A stretch of 64,000 bases of DNA from Pseudolabrys sp. GTDB lineage: Bacteria > Pseudomonadota > Alphaproteobacteria > Rhizobiales > Xanthobacteraceae. Position 1 is the first letter of the stretch; each line of letters starts with the position of its first letter. This document shows positions 31,994-41,027 of the stretch, piece by piece. The DNA is taken from assembly GCA_017849615.1 (NCBI GenBank), contig JAFIGS010000016.1:47896-111895 (forward strand), written 5' to 3'. Both the position numbers and the translations under genes were made by a program. The notes under the pieces were generated by a model, which was not told the DNA's origin, did no database searches, and worked only from the letters and a program-made list of their open reading frames with translations.

Positions 31994-32911
31994 TCAGACC
32001 TTTTCGACATCGGGGCGGCCGAACAATCCCTGAGGCAGGAAGATCAGTGTGATCGCCAGCACCGAGAACGCGGCAACATCTTTGTAGTCGATCGAGAAGT
32101 ACGCGGACCAGAAGGTCTCAATCAGGCCGATCAGCAGGCCGCCGATCACCGCGCCGGGCAGCGAGCCGATACCGCCAAGCACCGCGGCGGTGAACGCCTT
32201 CACGCCGGGCACGAAGCCGTCGGCGAAGTTCACGACGCCGTAATAGGTAAGGTAGAGCGTGCCCGCGACGGCGGCCAGCGCCGCGGCGATGACGAAGGTG
32301 ATCGAGATCGTCTGGTCGACATTGACGCCGACGAGCGCGGCCATCTTCTGGTCCTGCTCGCAGGCGCGCTGAGCGCGGCCGAGCCGGGTCTTGGCGACGA
32401 GATACCAGAACGCGACGAGCAGAACCGCGGTAACGCCCCAGATGATCGCCTGCTTGAGCGAGATGGTGACGTTATAGCCGTTCTGCGAAAACAGGATCAT
32501 TTCACCGTGCACCATTGGCGGGATCGCCTTGTTGCGCGGCCCTTGCGTGACCTGCACGAAGTTCGACAGGAAGATCGACATGCCGATCGCCGAGATCAGC
32601 GGGGCCAGCCGGAACGAGCCGCGCAGCGGCCGGTAGGCGAGGCGTTCGATCGCCCAGTTCACCAGCGAGGTGAAGACCATTGCGACGACCAACACGAGCA
32701 GCAGTGCGACCGCGATGGAGGGGACGCCGATCCAGGTGGTAATGAAGAGAAAGGCAATCAGCGCCACGAAGGCGGACACCATGAAGACATCGCCATGGGC
32801 GAAGTTCACCATACCGATGATGCCGAAGACCATCGTGTAACCGATGGCGATCAGACCGTAGATCGATCCGAGCGTAATGCCGTTGATAAGCTGCTGGAGG
32901 AATACTTCCAT
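31994..32911 (-). CDS. livH: branched-chain amino acid ABC transporter permease LivH
   Basis: A 305-residue permease with about eight membrane segments. The N-terminus LQQLINGITLGSIYGLIAIGYTMVFG and the loop LGRAQRACEQDQKMAALVGVNVDQT are diagnostic of LivH. It is the first gene of the leftward operon livH-livM-livG-livF-small membrane gene-livK, so the promoter should lie in 32912-33100. Confidence 0.94.
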   Translation of the reverse strand: MEVFLQQLINGITLGSIYGLIAIGYTMVFGIIGMVNFAHGDVFMVSAFVALIAFLFITTWIGVPSIAVALLLVLVVAMVFTSLVNWAIERLAYRPLRGSFRLAPLISAIGMSIFLSNFVQVTQGPRNKAIPPMVHGEMILFSQNGYNVTISLKQAIIWGVTAVLLVAFWYLVAKTRLGRAQRACEQDQKMAALVGVNVDQTISITFVIAAALAAVAGTLYLTYYGVVNFADGFVPGVKAFTAAVLGGIGSLPGAVIGGLLIGLIETFWSAYFSIDYKDVAAFSVLAITLIFLPQGLFGRPDVEKV

Positions 32912-33107
32912 GCGCCCACCCCTCTTCCGACAGGACGGCGGGCCGCCGTCCGTCTGGCCCCTCGGATCAAATGCTTAACAGGGCGCGGGCCAAGCGGCAA
33001 CGCCGCGTTCCGCGCCTGCTAACAATCCCTTAGTCGCAAGCCTCGTGCCAAGCGAGGGTCGGCGGAAGGATTGTGAAGCGGCCGGGGGGTAGGGCGGAGA
33101 TAAAAGA

Positions 33108-33141
33108 AACCGGCCGCCGGCTTAAGCGCCAACGGCCGGTT
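33108..33141 (-). terminator. terminator of the 27-residue membrane peptide gene
   Basis: Read on the minus strand, a 9-bp stem AACCGGCCG / CGGCCGGTT with a 16-base loop is followed by TCTTTTAT. Confidence 0.65.
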
Positions 33142-33159
33142 CCGGTAACCGCGCCCGGA

Positions 33160-33243
33160 TCAGCGAAGGCCGCCGAACATCCAGATCAGCGCCAGGATCG
33201 GCAGCGGAATGCCGAGCATCCAGAGCAACAGATAACGTCCCAT
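33160..33243 (-). CDS. 27-residue hydrophobic membrane peptide
   Basis: A very short gene encoding MGRYLLLWMLGIPLPILALI followed by WMFGGLR: one membrane helix with a proline-containing middle and basic ends. GAGGAG sits 7 bases before the ATG and a hairpin with a T run follows the stop, which supports real expression. It resembles short single-helix proteins common in Bradyrhizobium-like genomes. Function unknown. Confidence 0.65.
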   Translation of the reverse strand: MGRYLLLWMLGIPLPILALIWMFGGLR

Positions 33244-33514
33244 CGTCCATCTCCTCAGTCCGTGAAGTTGATGTCGATGAAACTCGCAATAGGTGGGGCG
33301 GTTCCCGCACGACAGCGTCGATGGTACGCCAGGGAACGGGGTGCCTGCCGGCACGTTGTCATTTTCCGTATCTGTCGGCGGCGACGGCCGTCACGGCCAT
33401 TAAGCTTGATGGACGCGCTTAACGCGCGGCCGCCGGTAAGGTAAAGTTTTGGTTTGTTTTGATGCGTGCATTTGAAGCGCCTAGGGTCGCATTCGGGTTT
33501 TCAGGGAGCGGCTC

Positions 33515-34030
33515 ATGCGGAAAGTATCGGGCGCGAGTGTCGCGATGGTGATGGCCATCGCACTCTATTTCACTTTGTTCTGGGGCTACGAAGCGCTGCG
33601 CGTGCTCACCTCGCCGACCTACGGGCTCGAGGATGTGTGGCGCTCGCAATATGTCTTCGGCGTCGGCAGCTACTTCAGGCTGGAGCCGATGGCGCTGATG
33701 AAACTCGCGGCATTCTTCGGCGCGATCAAGCTCATGGTCGCGCTGACCTGCGCCGTTCATATCACCGATCGCTTGCGCAAGGTCGGCAACGGCAAGGCCG
33801 ATGCCGATGTGCTCGAAGGCGGCCTCATTCTCGTCGTCGCCTTGAGCCTAGCCGCGGCCGGGCCGGCGGCCTGGACGCATAACGGCGATCTCCTGCGCGA
33901 GCAGGTGCTGAATCTGCTGCTTGCCGCCATCGCCGTCGCGCTGTGCCTCGTCGAGCGCAACTACGCGCGCCGCGCCGAGGCGCCCTCGGCCGCCGCGCTG
34001 CGGGTCGAGCGGCTGTCGGCCTCACACTGA
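33515..34030 (+). CDS. hypothetical membrane protein, four helices
   Basis: A 171-residue protein I do not recognise. Hydrophobic stretches at about 8-27, 62-82, 100-118 and 127-146 predict four membrane helices. A loop with LTSPTYGLEDVWRSQYVFG lies between helices 1 and 2 and a charged tail of about 25 residues ends the protein. AGGGAG lies 8 bases before the ATG. It is convergent with the Mpo1-like gene. The 271 bases upstream (33244-33514) hold no other gene I can support. Confidence 0.65.
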   Translation: MRKVSGASVAMVMAIALYFTLFWGYEALRVLTSPTYGLEDVWRSQYVFGVGSYFRLEPMALMKLAAFFGAIKLMVALTCAVHITDRLRKVGNGKADADVLEGGLILVVALSLAAAGPAAWTHNGDLLREQVLNLLLAAIAVALCLVERNYARRAEAPSAAALRVERLSASH

Positions 34031-34046
34031 AAAAGCGGCGGCCGGC

Positions 34047-34553
34047 TTAACGGCCGGCCACGCCCGCCGCTGGGGGATCGACGATGTGGCGCAGATCCTG
34101 GCGCAAACTGAGCGCCATCAGCACTTCGGCCATGATGAACATCGGGCCGATGAATGCCTGAAACAGATTGTCGACGAGCGCCGGACGGCGGCCCTCGAAG
34201 ACATGACCGATGAGCTGGAACACCCAGCCGCCGACAAAGAAAACCGCGAAGACGATCCACGCGGCGCGGCTGCCTTGCGCCGCCGCGATCCACTCCGCGA
34301 CGGCGAGCATCGGCACCATCATCGCCGCCATCGCGATGCCGACGCCGCGATCGAGCGCGATCCAGCCGATCAAAGCGATCACCGCGACGACAGTCGCCAG
34401 CGACAGCCCGCCGGGCAGGCGCACCAGCGCCAGCGGCAGCAGGATCGAGAACACGATCGCCGGAATGCCGATCAGATGCGTCAGGCGGTTGCGCGGGTCG
34501 CGATGATAGCTCGCATAGGCGCCGAGCTGGCGCGCGAAGAAGCCGTTGACCAT
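34047..34553 (-). CDS. Mpo1 / YGL010w-like membrane protein (DUF962)
   Basis: A 168-residue protein with four hydrophobic segments and the two family motifs: YHRDPRNRLTHLIGIP near residue 15 and FQLIGHVFEGRRPALVDN near 112, whose histidines match the iron ligands of yeast Mpo1. Yeast Mpo1 is a Fe2+-dependent dioxygenase that shortens 2-hydroxy fatty acids. The same chemistry is possible here but unproven for bacterial members. Confidence 0.85.
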   Translation of the reverse strand: MVNGFFARQLGAYASYHRDPRNRLTHLIGIPAIVFSILLPLALVRLPGGLSLATVVAVIALIGWIALDRGVGIAMAAMMVPMLAVAEWIAAAQGSRAAWIVFAVFFVGGWVFQLIGHVFEGRRPALVDNLFQAFIGPMFIMAEVLMALSLRQDLRHIVDPPAAGVAGR

Positions 34554-34641
34554 GGCGTTGCTCCCTGGCCGGCCTGTTCCGGCCTTGCGCCGATCATAGC
34601 GGGCCGGCGGGCAAATGCAGCGCCAATTGCTCCTGCGTCCG

Positions 34642-35025
34642 CTATTTTTTCAGTTCGGCAATGACGGCGGCGGTTTCCTTGAAGGCGTGATTGGCCGCCG
34701 GCACGCCGCAATAGATCGCCTGCTGCAGGATGATTTCTTTGACATCGTCCTGGCTGAAGCCACCTTCGGTCAACGCCGCGCGAACATGCATCACGAACTC
34801 GTCCCAATGGCCGAGCGCGAGCATCGTGCCGATGACCAGGATTCGCCGCGTGCGGTCGTCATAGTGCGGCCGCGTCCAGACCTCGCCCCAGGCGGCGCGG
34901 GTGATGAAGTTTTGGAATTCCTCGTTGAGCGGCGTCTTGCTGGCATTGGCGCGGTCCACCCACGCGGCGCCGAGCACCTTGCGGCGCTTGGCCATGCCGA
35001 GATCGTAGCGTTCTTTCTCGTCCAT
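34642..35025 (-). CDS. pcaC: 4-carboxymuconolactone decarboxylase
   Basis: A 127-residue AhpD-like protein. The N-terminus RYDLGMAKRRKVLGAAWVDRA, the RPHYDDRTRRILVIGTMLALGHWDE block and C-terminal QQAIYCGVPAANHAFK are typical of PcaC, which decarboxylates 4-carboxymuconolactone to beta-ketoadipate enol-lactone. It lies 9 bases after pcaD, whose product uses the enol-lactone, so the pair forms two consecutive steps of protocatechuate breakdown. pcaGH and pcaB are not in the window. Confidence 0.93.
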   Translation of the reverse strand: MDEKERYDLGMAKRRKVLGAAWVDRANASKTPLNEEFQNFITRAAWGEVWTRPHYDDRTRRILVIGTMLALGHWDEFVMHVRAALTEGGFSQDDVKEIILQQAIYCGVPAANHAFKETAAVIAELKK

Positions 35026-35034
35026 GATGAACTC

Positions 35035-35817
35035 TCAGTTCTTGAGGAAGTCGAGCACGGCCTTCGTGTAGCCGGCCGGCTGTTCCATGTTGGCGATGTG
35101 GGCGGCGTCGAAGCTGGCGACCTTGGCGCCCTTGATCTGCGCGGCGATCGCTTCGCCTTGCGACGGCGGCGTCGCGGGATCCTTGGCGCCGACGATGACG
35201 AGGGTCGGCGCCGTGATCGACGGATTGGACGCGCGGAAATCCATGTCGCGGATGGCCTGGCAGCAGGCGACGTAGCCGTCCTTGCTGGTGGTGAGAAATA
35301 TCTCACGCATGCGCGCGATGGTCTGCGGCGCGCTGGCGCGGAATTCTGCGGTGAACCAGCGTTCCATGTTGGGATCGACGAGCTTGTCGAGGTCGTTGCT
35401 TTCCAGGAAGCGGACGCGGTCGTCCCAGATCTTCTTGTCGGCATAGTAGGCATTGGTGTTGGACAGAATGAGCTTGCCGATGCGCGCGGGCGCGTTGGCG
35501 CCGAGCCATTGGCCGACCATGCCGCCCATCGACAGGCCGCACCAGTGCGTCTTTTCAACACCGAGCGCGTCGAGCACGCTCAGGACGTCGCGGCCGAACC
35601 GCTCCATGGAATAGGGGCCTTTCGGCGCGGCCGACTGGCCGTGGCCGCGGCGGTCGTAGCGGATGACGCGAAAATGCTTCGACCACTCGCCGACCTGATC
35701 GTCCCACATATGGATGTTGGTGCCGAGCGAGTTCGACAGCATCAGCGCGGGAGCACCGTCCGCGCCGGCGATCTCGACATGAATGGCGCAGCCGTCGTCG
35801 GCGGTGATCATCGGCAT
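35035..35817 (-). CDS. pcaD: 3-oxoadipate enol-lactonase
   Basis: A 260-residue alpha/beta hydrolase that opens beta-ketoadipate enol-lactone. The nucleophile is Ser96 in GLSMGG, the oxyanion region is NSLGTNIHMWDDQ, and the catalytic His is in DAAHIANMEQP near residue 239. The frame is open to 35985, but the family start is the ATG at 35817 with GGGGGAAA upstream. It heads pcaD-pcaC and is divergent from coxG. Confidence 0.93.
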   Translation of the reverse strand: MPMITADDGCAIHVEIAGADGAPALMLSNSLGTNIHMWDDQVGEWSKHFRVIRYDRRGHGQSAAPKGPYSMERFGRDVLSVLDALGVEKTHWCGLSMGGMVGQWLGANAPARIGKLILSNTNAYYADKKIWDDRVRFLESNDLDKLVDPNMERWFTAEFRASAPQTIARMREIFLTTSKDGYVACCQAIRDMDFRASNPSITAPTLVIVGAKDPATPPSQGEAIAAQIKGAKVASFDAAHIANMEQPAGYTKAVLDFLKN

Positions 35818-35983
35818 CCAGGTTTCCCCCGTCTCATGTTTCACGCAGCGGTCGTGCGGACCGGTGTTACCGACAGGCTTAATGCGGTCCCCCCATGCTG
35901 CAAAGCCCTTTTCAGGGCGGGCGCGAAGGCTTAAGCCGTGTCCCGCAGGCCGGTGTGCGGCCATCGAGAAGGAGACGGCGGCC

Positions 35984-36442
35984 ATGGCGATGACGATGAC
36001 GGGTGAAGTGCAGCTTCCGGCGACCCGTGAGGTTGTTTACGCGAAGCTCAATGACCCCGAGGTGCTCAAGGCCTGCATCCCCGGCTGCGAGACTCTCACC
36101 CTGACGTCGCCGACCGATTTCGAGGCGGTCGCCGTGACCAAGATCGGTCCGGTCAAGGCCCGGTTCAAGGGCAAGGTCCACCTCACCGATCTCGATCCGC
36201 CGAATGGCTACAGGATCTCGGGCGAGGGCGACGGCGGCGTTGCCGGTTTCGCCAAGGGCGGCGCGACCGTGACCCTGACCGAGCAGGACGGCGGCACGCT
36301 GCTGACCTACAATGTGGAAGCGCAGATCGGCGGCAAGCTGGCGCAGCTCGGCCAGCGTCTGATCAACGGCGCGGCCAAGAAGACCGCCGACGACTTCTTC
36401 AAGAATTTCGCGGCCAATGTCAGCGGCACGCCCGCCGCCTGA
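35984..36442 (+). CDS. coxG: CoxG / SRPBCC-family carbon monoxide dehydrogenase subunit G-like protein
   Basis: A 152-residue SRPBCC (START-like) protein: MTGEVQLPATREVVYAKLND and PEVLKACIPGCETLTL are the CoxG start, and KIGPVKARFKGKVHL follows. CoxG anchors CO dehydrogenase to the membrane in Oligotropha; many relatives accompany other Mo hydroxylases. This copy lacks the long hydrophobic C-terminus. GGAG precedes the ATG at 35984. It is followed by a terminator, so it is transcribed separately from coxSLM, 700 bases on. Confidence 0.88.
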   Translation: MAMTMTGEVQLPATREVVYAKLNDPEVLKACIPGCETLTLTSPTDFEAVAVTKIGPVKARFKGKVHLTDLDPPNGYRISGEGDGGVAGFAKGGATVTLTEQDGGTLLTYNVEAQIGGKLAQLGQRLINGAAKKTADDFFKNFAANVSGTPAA

Positions 36443-36461
36443 GCCGATCAGCAAGCCAAGG

Positions 36462-36491
36462 AAAAAGCCGCCCCGGAGGGCGGCTTTTTTT
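36462..36491. terminator. terminator between coxG and the convergent BA14K gene
   Basis: An 11-bp stem AAAAAGCCGCC / GGCGGCTTTTT with a 6-base loop, followed by further T residues. It is usable from both sides. Confidence 0.9.
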
Positions 36492-36505
36492 ATGCGGTGC
36501 GGCCG

Positions 36506-36847
36506 TTACGGGCAGGGATGGCGGTAGCCGTCGTAGCCGAGGTAAGTGCCGGAGCCCGGGTCGTACGACCTGAACCGGCTCATGCAGTAGGACACTTCAT
36601 CGCCGCCATAGACCGGCGCGGGGCCGTAGGCATAACCGCGGTCGTAATAGTAGGGCCGCTGCTGGGCAGCCAGCGCGCCGCCGATGATGGCGCCGGCGGC
36701 CAGGCCGCCGATCACGGCGCCACCGTCGCCCCAGCCGCCGCCGCGATGATGATGGCGACGCCACTGGGCGTCAGCAGGGGTCACGGCCGCGATGGTCGTT
36801 GCGACCAATGCGAGCGCCGCGACGGCGGCAGTCATTTTCGTACGCAT
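36506..36847 (-). CDS. BA14K family exported protein
   Basis: A 113-residue protein. A signal peptide of about 27 residues ends at TPADAQ. The middle is a Gly/His-rich region with a Gly-zipper-like GGAVIGGLAAGAIIGGALA, and the C-terminus YCMSRFRSYDPGSGTYLGYD with RHPCP is the BA14K signature first seen in a Brucella immunoreactive antigen. It is probably periplasmic or outer membrane associated. The ATG at 36847 places the signal at the N-terminus; the frame is open beyond it. Confidence 0.88.
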   Translation of the reverse strand: MRTKMTAAVAALALVATTIAAVTPADAQWRRHHHRGGGWGDGGAVIGGLAAGAIIGGALAAQQRPYYYDRGYAYGPAPVYGGDEVSYCMSRFRSYDPGSGTYLGYDGYRHPCP

Positions 36848-37158
36848 GATGCAGCCTTTCGGTTTTGTGAAACAGGGTCGCGACGTTAAGCCCCGGCGAA
36901 GGGCGGCGTTCCATGAATTGATGACAGGTCGCAAAACGTTGAGTTTTTGTCGAACTGGACAATTGTGCATCGCAACTATGCCCGCTTCGCGTCGATTTGA
37001 GCGCGGAATCCCTTGACCCGCCGGATGCTCGGGGTTCAAGTTAGTCTGGTTCGAAGGCGAAACCGGCTTGAGCCGGCTGCCCTCGACGCCGCGAAGCGGC
37101 CTCAGGCGTGAGGCTGGTTCAGTGAGGGGCGCTGGGCCCTGAATTTCGGGAGGAAGTC
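36848..37158. promoter_or_regulatory. 311-base divergent gap between the BA14K gene and coxS
   Basis: There is no gene here. It holds several small perfect hairpins near coxS: CCGGCT-tg-AGCCGG (37063-37076), GCCGC-gaa-GCGGC (37088-37100), and CCTCA-ggcg-TGAGG (37100-37113). TTGACC at 37013-37018 could be a -35 box, but no convincing -10 follows at standard spacing. The coxS ribosome site GGGAGGA ends the region. Confidence 0.4.
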
Positions 37159-37629
37159 ATGGCGAAAGTGTCCATGACGGTGAACGGCAAGGCCGTCACC
37201 GGTGATGTCGAACCGCGAACCCTGCTGGTACAATTTCTGCGCGAAAATCTTCGCCTGACCGGCACGCATGTCGGTTGCGACACGTCGCAGTGCGGCGCCT
37301 GCGTCGTTCATATCGACGGTGTCGCCGCCAAGTCCTGCACCGCGCTGGCGGTTCAGTGCGAGGGCCAGTCGATCACCACGATCGAGGGCCTGGCGAGCGA
37401 CGGCAAGCTGCACCCGATGCAGGAAGCTTTCCGCGAGCGCCACGGCCTGCAGTGCGGCTATTGCACGCCCGGCATGATCATGGCCGCGCTCGATATTGTG
37501 CGCCGCCGCGGCAACGAGCTCGACGAGCACACCATCCGCGATCAGCTCGACGGCAACATCTGCCGCTGCACGGGCTACCACAACATCGTCAAGGCAATCG
37601 AGGCCGGCGCGAGGGCAATGGCGAAGTAG
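37159..37629 (+). CDS. coxS: molybdenum hydroxylase small subunit, [2Fe-2S] (CoxS family)
   Basis: A 156-residue electron-transfer subunit with two [2Fe-2S] clusters. The plant-type cluster uses Cys40, Cys45, Cys48 and Cys60 (CDTSQCGAC). The second uses Cys99, Cys102, Cys135 and Cys137 (CGYCTPG, CRCTGY). It passes electrons from the Mo site of CoxL to FAD on CoxM. It is the first gene of coxS-coxL-coxM, the gene order usual for form II clusters. Confidence 0.94.
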   Translation: MAKVSMTVNGKAVTGDVEPRTLLVQFLRENLRLTGTHVGCDTSQCGACVVHIDGVAAKSCTALAVQCEGQSITTIEGLASDGKLHPMQEAFRERHGLQCGYCTPGMIMAALDIVRRRGNELDEHTIRDQLDGNICRCTGYHNIVKAIEAGARAMAK

Positions 37630-37710
37630 CGCTTGCCTGCGTGACGCTGGCTGCCGAACAAGGTCGATAAAGACAAGGACGTCGATAAAGACAGTGGGAG
37701 GATGCCGCCA

Positions 37711-40071
37711 ATGACCGCAACCGGGATCGGCGCGCCGGTGCGCCGCAAGGAAGACTTCCGCTTTGTCACGGGCCAGGGGCAGTACACCGACGACGTGACC
37801 CGTCCCGGTGAAACGCGCGCGGTGTTCGTGCGCTCGCCGCATGCTCACGCCAGGATCAAGAAGATCGACGTCGCGGCGGCGAAGAAAATGCCGGGCGTGG
37901 TCGACGTGCTCACCGGCGCGCAGCTCGCCGACGACAAGGTCGGCAATCTCATTTGCGGCTGGATGATCCATTCCAAGGACGGCTCGCCGATGAAAATGTC
38001 GGCGCATCCGGCGCTGGCCGCGAGCAAGGTCAATTGCGTCGGCGACGCCGTCGCAGTGGTGATCGCGGAGACGCTGGGGCAGGCCAGGGACGCCGCCGAG
38101 AAGGTGGTGGTCGATTACGAGGTGCTGCCGGCCGTTGTCGATCCAGCGAAGGCGCAGGCCAAGGACGCGCCGCAGATCCACGCCGATATTGCTAAGAACA
38201 CGATTTACCAGTGGCATCTCGGCGACCAGAAGGCGGTCGAGGCCGCTTTCAAGGCCGCCAAGCACGTCACCAGGCTCGACATCGTCAACAACCGTCTGGC
38301 GCCGAATGCGATGGAGCCGCGCGCCGCGCTCGCCGATTACGACGCCGGCAACGATCATCTGACGCTCTGGAATACCTCGCAAAATCCGCACGTCGCGCGG
38401 CTGGTGATTTCGGCCTTCGTCGGCATCGCGCCCGAGCACAAATTGCGCGTCATCGCCCCGGATGTCGGCGGCGGCTTCGGCTCGAAGATCTTCATCTATC
38501 CGGAAGAGGTCGTCTGCCTGTGGGCGGCGCGCAAGGTGAAGCGGCCGGTCAAATGGACCTCGGACCGCACCGAGGCGTTTCTTACCGATGCGCATGGCCG
38601 CGATCACGTCACCCACGCCGAACTGGCGGTCAATGCCGACGGCAAGATTACCGCGTTACGTGCGAAGACCATCGCCAATCTCGGCGCCTATATGTCGACC
38701 TTCTCGTCGTCGGTGCCGACCTATCTCTACGCCACGCTGCTGTCGGGCCAGTACGACATTCCGCAAATCTATTGCGAGGTCGATGCGGTCTACACGAACA
38801 CCGTGCCGGTCGACGCCTATCGCGGGGCGGGGCGGCCCGAGGCGACCTTTGTCGTCGAGCGTCTGGTGGAAGTCGCGGCGCGCCAGCTCGGTCTCGACCC
38901 GGCCGAATTCCGCAAGCGCAATTTCATCCGCAATTTCCCGCACCAGACGCCGGTAATCATGGCCTATGACGCCGGCGACTATAATGCGTCGCTGAAGAAG
39001 GCGATGGAGCTCGCCGACGTCAAGGGCTTCGCCAAGCGCAAGCGCGAGAGCGCGCGGCACGGCAAGCTGCGCGGACTCGGCTATTCGACCTATATCGAAG
39101 CCTGCGGCATTGCGCCGTCGCAAGCCGTGGGTTCGCTCGGCGCCGGCGTCGGTCTGTGGGAAAGCGCGGAAGTGCGCGTCAATCCGACCGGCAATGTCGA
39201 AGTGCTGACCGGCAGCCACGCGCACGGGCAGGGCCACGAGACGACCTTCGCGCAACTGGTGTCGGAGCGCCTCGGCATTCCGTTCGACAGCGTGTCGATC
39301 GTGCACGGCGACACCGATAAGGTGCAGTTCGGCATGGGCACCTACGGCTCGCGTTCCGGCGCGGTGGGCATGTCGGCCATCGTCAAGGCGCTCGACAAGA
39401 TCGAGGCCAAGGCCAAGAAGGTCGCCGGCTTTATGATGGAGGCCGCCGAGGCCGATATCGATTTCAAGGACGGCAAGTTCACGGTGAAGGGCACCGACAA
39501 GTCGGTGGCTTTCGGTGACGTGGCACTGAACGCGTATATCGCGCACAAGTTCACCGGCGCGGAACTGGAGCCGGGCCTCAAGGAAACCTCGTTCTACGAT
39601 CCGACCAACTTCACCTTCCCGGCTGGCTGCCACATCTGCGAAGTCGAGATCGACGGGGAAACCGGCAAGTCCGAGATCGTCAACTGGACCGCGGTCGACG
39701 ACTTCGGCACCGTCATCAATCCGATGATCGTCGAAGGCCAGGTTCACGGCGGCATCGCGCAGGGCGTCGGCCAGGCGTTGCTCGAAGGCGTGGTTTATGA
39801 CGCGAGCGGCCAGTTGGTGACTGCCTCGTTCATGGACTACACCATGCCGCGCGCGCACGACCTGCCGTCGTTCCATGTCGGCCTGACCGAGACCAAGTCG
39901 CCGTCCAACCCGCTCGGCATGAAGGGCTGCGGCGAGGCCGGCGCGATCGCGGCGCCGGCGGCGGTGATGAACGCCATTACCGACGCGTTGGGGACGGAAG
40001 ATATCGCCATGCCGGCCACGGCCAGCGCGGTGTGGTCGGCGATGCAACGCACCCCGCCGAAGGCGGCGTGA
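37711..40071 (+). CDS. coxL: molybdenum hydroxylase large subunit, form II CoxL type
   Basis: A 786-residue Mo-cofactor subunit of the xanthine oxidase / CO dehydrogenase family. [10 protein letters not shown] and the Mo-site Glu in [10 protein letters not shown] near the C-terminus mark the fold. The active-site loop reads AYRGAGR at residues 369-375. That is the form II sequence; genuine CO dehydrogenase (form I) has AYxCSFR with the Cu-binding cysteine. The substrate is therefore probably an aromatic, heterocyclic or aldehyde compound. The ATG at 37711 is preferred because GGGAGG abuts the earlier ATG at 37702. Confidence 0.93.
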   Translation: MTATGIGAPVRRKEDFRFVTGQGQYTDDVTRPGETRAVFVRSPHAHARIKKIDVAAAKKMPGVVDVLTGAQLADDKVGNLICGWMIHSKDGSPMKMSAHPALAASKVNCVGDAVAVVIAETLGQARDAAEKVVVDYEVLPAVVDPAKAQAKDAPQIHADIAKNTIYQWHLGDQKAVEAAFKAAKHVTRLDIVNNRLAPNAMEPRAALADYDAGNDHLTLWNTSQNPHVARLVISAFVGIAPEHKLRVIAPDVGGGFGSKIFIYPEEVVCLWAARKVKRPVKWTSDRTEAFLTDAHGRDHVTHAELAVNADGKITALRAKTIANLGAYMSTFSSSVPTYLYATLLSGQYDIPQIYCEVDAVYTNTVPVDAYRGAGRPEATFVVERLVEVAARQLGLDPAEFRKRNFIRNFPHQTPVIMAYDAGDYNASLKKAMELADVKGFAKRKRESARHGKLRGLGYSTYIEACGIAPSQAVGSLGAGVGLWESAEVRVNPTGNVEVLTGSHAHGQGHETTFAQLVSERLGIPFDSVSIVHGDTDKVQFGMGTYGSRSGAVGMSAIVKALDKIEAKAKKVAGFMMEAAEADIDFKDGKFTVKGTDKSVAFGDVALNAYIAHKFTGAELEPGLKETSFYDPTNFTFPAGCHICEVEIDGETGKSEIVNWTAVDDFGTVINPMIVEGQVHGGIAQGVGQALLEGVVYDASGQLVTASFMDYTMPRAHDLPSFHVGLTETKSPSNPLGMKGCGEAGAIAAPAAVMNAITDALGTEDIAMPATASAVWSAMQRTPPKAA

Positions 40072-40081
40072 CATCAGTTTT

Positions 40082-40177
40082 CCTCGTCCTGAGGAGCCGG
40101 CGAAGCCGGCGTCTCGAAGGATGGGGAGCCGGTCTCATCCTTCGAGACGCGCCCTTCGGGCGCTCCTCAGGATGAGG
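40082..40177. repeat. intergenic palindromic repeat, paired copy (CCTGAGGAG / GTCTCGAAGGATGAG type)
   Basis: Two inverted units of one element lie back to back between coxL and coxM: CCTCGTCCTGAGGAG ... GTCTCGAAGGATG, then CATCCTTCGAGAC ... CTCCTCAGGATGAGG. Each unit has its own inner GC stem (CCGGCgaaGCCGG; GCGCCCttcGGGCGC). The whole 96 bp can fold into one large hairpin. A single unit of the same family occurs between groES and groEL. Confidence 0.8.
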
Positions 40178-40202
40178 TCGGAGTGAACAAAGGAGAACGA
40201 GA

Positions 40203-41003
40203 ATGTACAATTTCACCTTCCATCGCCCGACCACGGTGCGCCAGGCGGCCGGTCTGCTGGCCCGCAATCCCGAGGGCAAGCTGCTCGCGGGCGGCCACTC
40301 GCTGCTGCCGGTGATGAAGCAGCGTCTCGCCCAGCCGTCGGCGCTGGTCGACCTGTCGCAGGTCGAAGGCCTGACCGGCGTCGAACTCAAGGGACGGTCG
40401 GTCGTCATCGGCGCGATGACGCGTCACGCGGATGTCGCGAACTCGGAAATCCTCAAGGAAGTCTTGCCCGGGCTTGCCTCGACGCCAGGTTCGATCGGCG
40501 ACCCGCAGGTCCGCAACCGCGGCACGCTCGGCGGCTCGATCGCCAATAACGATCCGAACGCCGATTATCCGGCGGCCTGTCTCGGTCTCGGCGCGACGAT
40601 CATCACCAACAAGCGCCGCATCGCCGCCGACGATTTCTTCCAGGGGATGTTCACGACCGCGCTAGAAGAGGGCGAGATCATCGTCAAGGTGTCGTTCCCC
40701 ATCGCCAAGAAGGCGGCTTACGAGAAGTTCAAGCATCCGGCGTCCGGCTTCGCGCTGGTCGGCGTGTTCGTGTCCAAGCGCGGCCCGGATATCCGCGTCG
40801 CCGTGACCGGCGCCGGTTCGAACGGCGTTTTCCGCGTCAAGTCGTTCGAGGAGGCGCTGGCCAAGCGCTTCTCGCCGAAGTCCATCGAGGGTTTGACCAT
40901 TCCGACGAGCGGCATGAACTCGGACATTCATGCGACGCCGGAATATCGCGCGCATCTCGTCGGCGTTCTGGCGCGCCGCGCTCTGGCCAAGGCAACGGCA
41001 TAA
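40203..41003 (+). CDS. coxM: molybdenum hydroxylase medium subunit, FAD-binding (CoxM family)
   Basis: A 266-residue flavoprotein subunit. FAD motifs are AGGHSLLP near residues 31-38 and TPGSIGDPQVRNRGTLGGS near 97-115, which bind the diphosphate and isoalloxazine. It accepts electrons from the CoxS clusters and passes them to the quinone pool or O2. AAGGAG precedes the start. It follows coxL after a palindromic repeat. Confidence 0.94.
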   Translation: MYNFTFHRPTTVRQAAGLLARNPEGKLLAGGHSLLPVMKQRLAQPSALVDLSQVEGLTGVELKGRSVVIGAMTRHADVANSEILKEVLPGLASTPGSIGDPQVRNRGTLGGSIANNDPNADYPAACLGLGATIITNKRRIAADDFFQGMFTTALEEGEIIVKVSFPIAKKAAYEKFKHPASGFALVGVFVSKRGPDIRVAVTGAGSNGVFRVKSFEEALAKRFSPKSIEGLTIPTSGMNSDIHATPEYRAHLVGVLARRALAKATA

Positions 41004-41027
41004 CGTCGAACAGCGAGTATTCCTGTC

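Noticed and set aside
29792-33022. A 1076-codon open frame on the + strand
   Set aside because: It lies opposite livH, livM and livG, which have clear family motifs. Its composition (Asp, His, Glu, Arg, Gln, Gly) is the usual antisense shadow of GC-rich genes.
37159-41003. Reading the coxSLM genes as a CO dehydrogenase for growth on CO
   Set aside because: The active-site loop is AYRGAGR (form II) without the Cu-binding cysteine of form I, so CO oxidation cannot be claimed from sequence.
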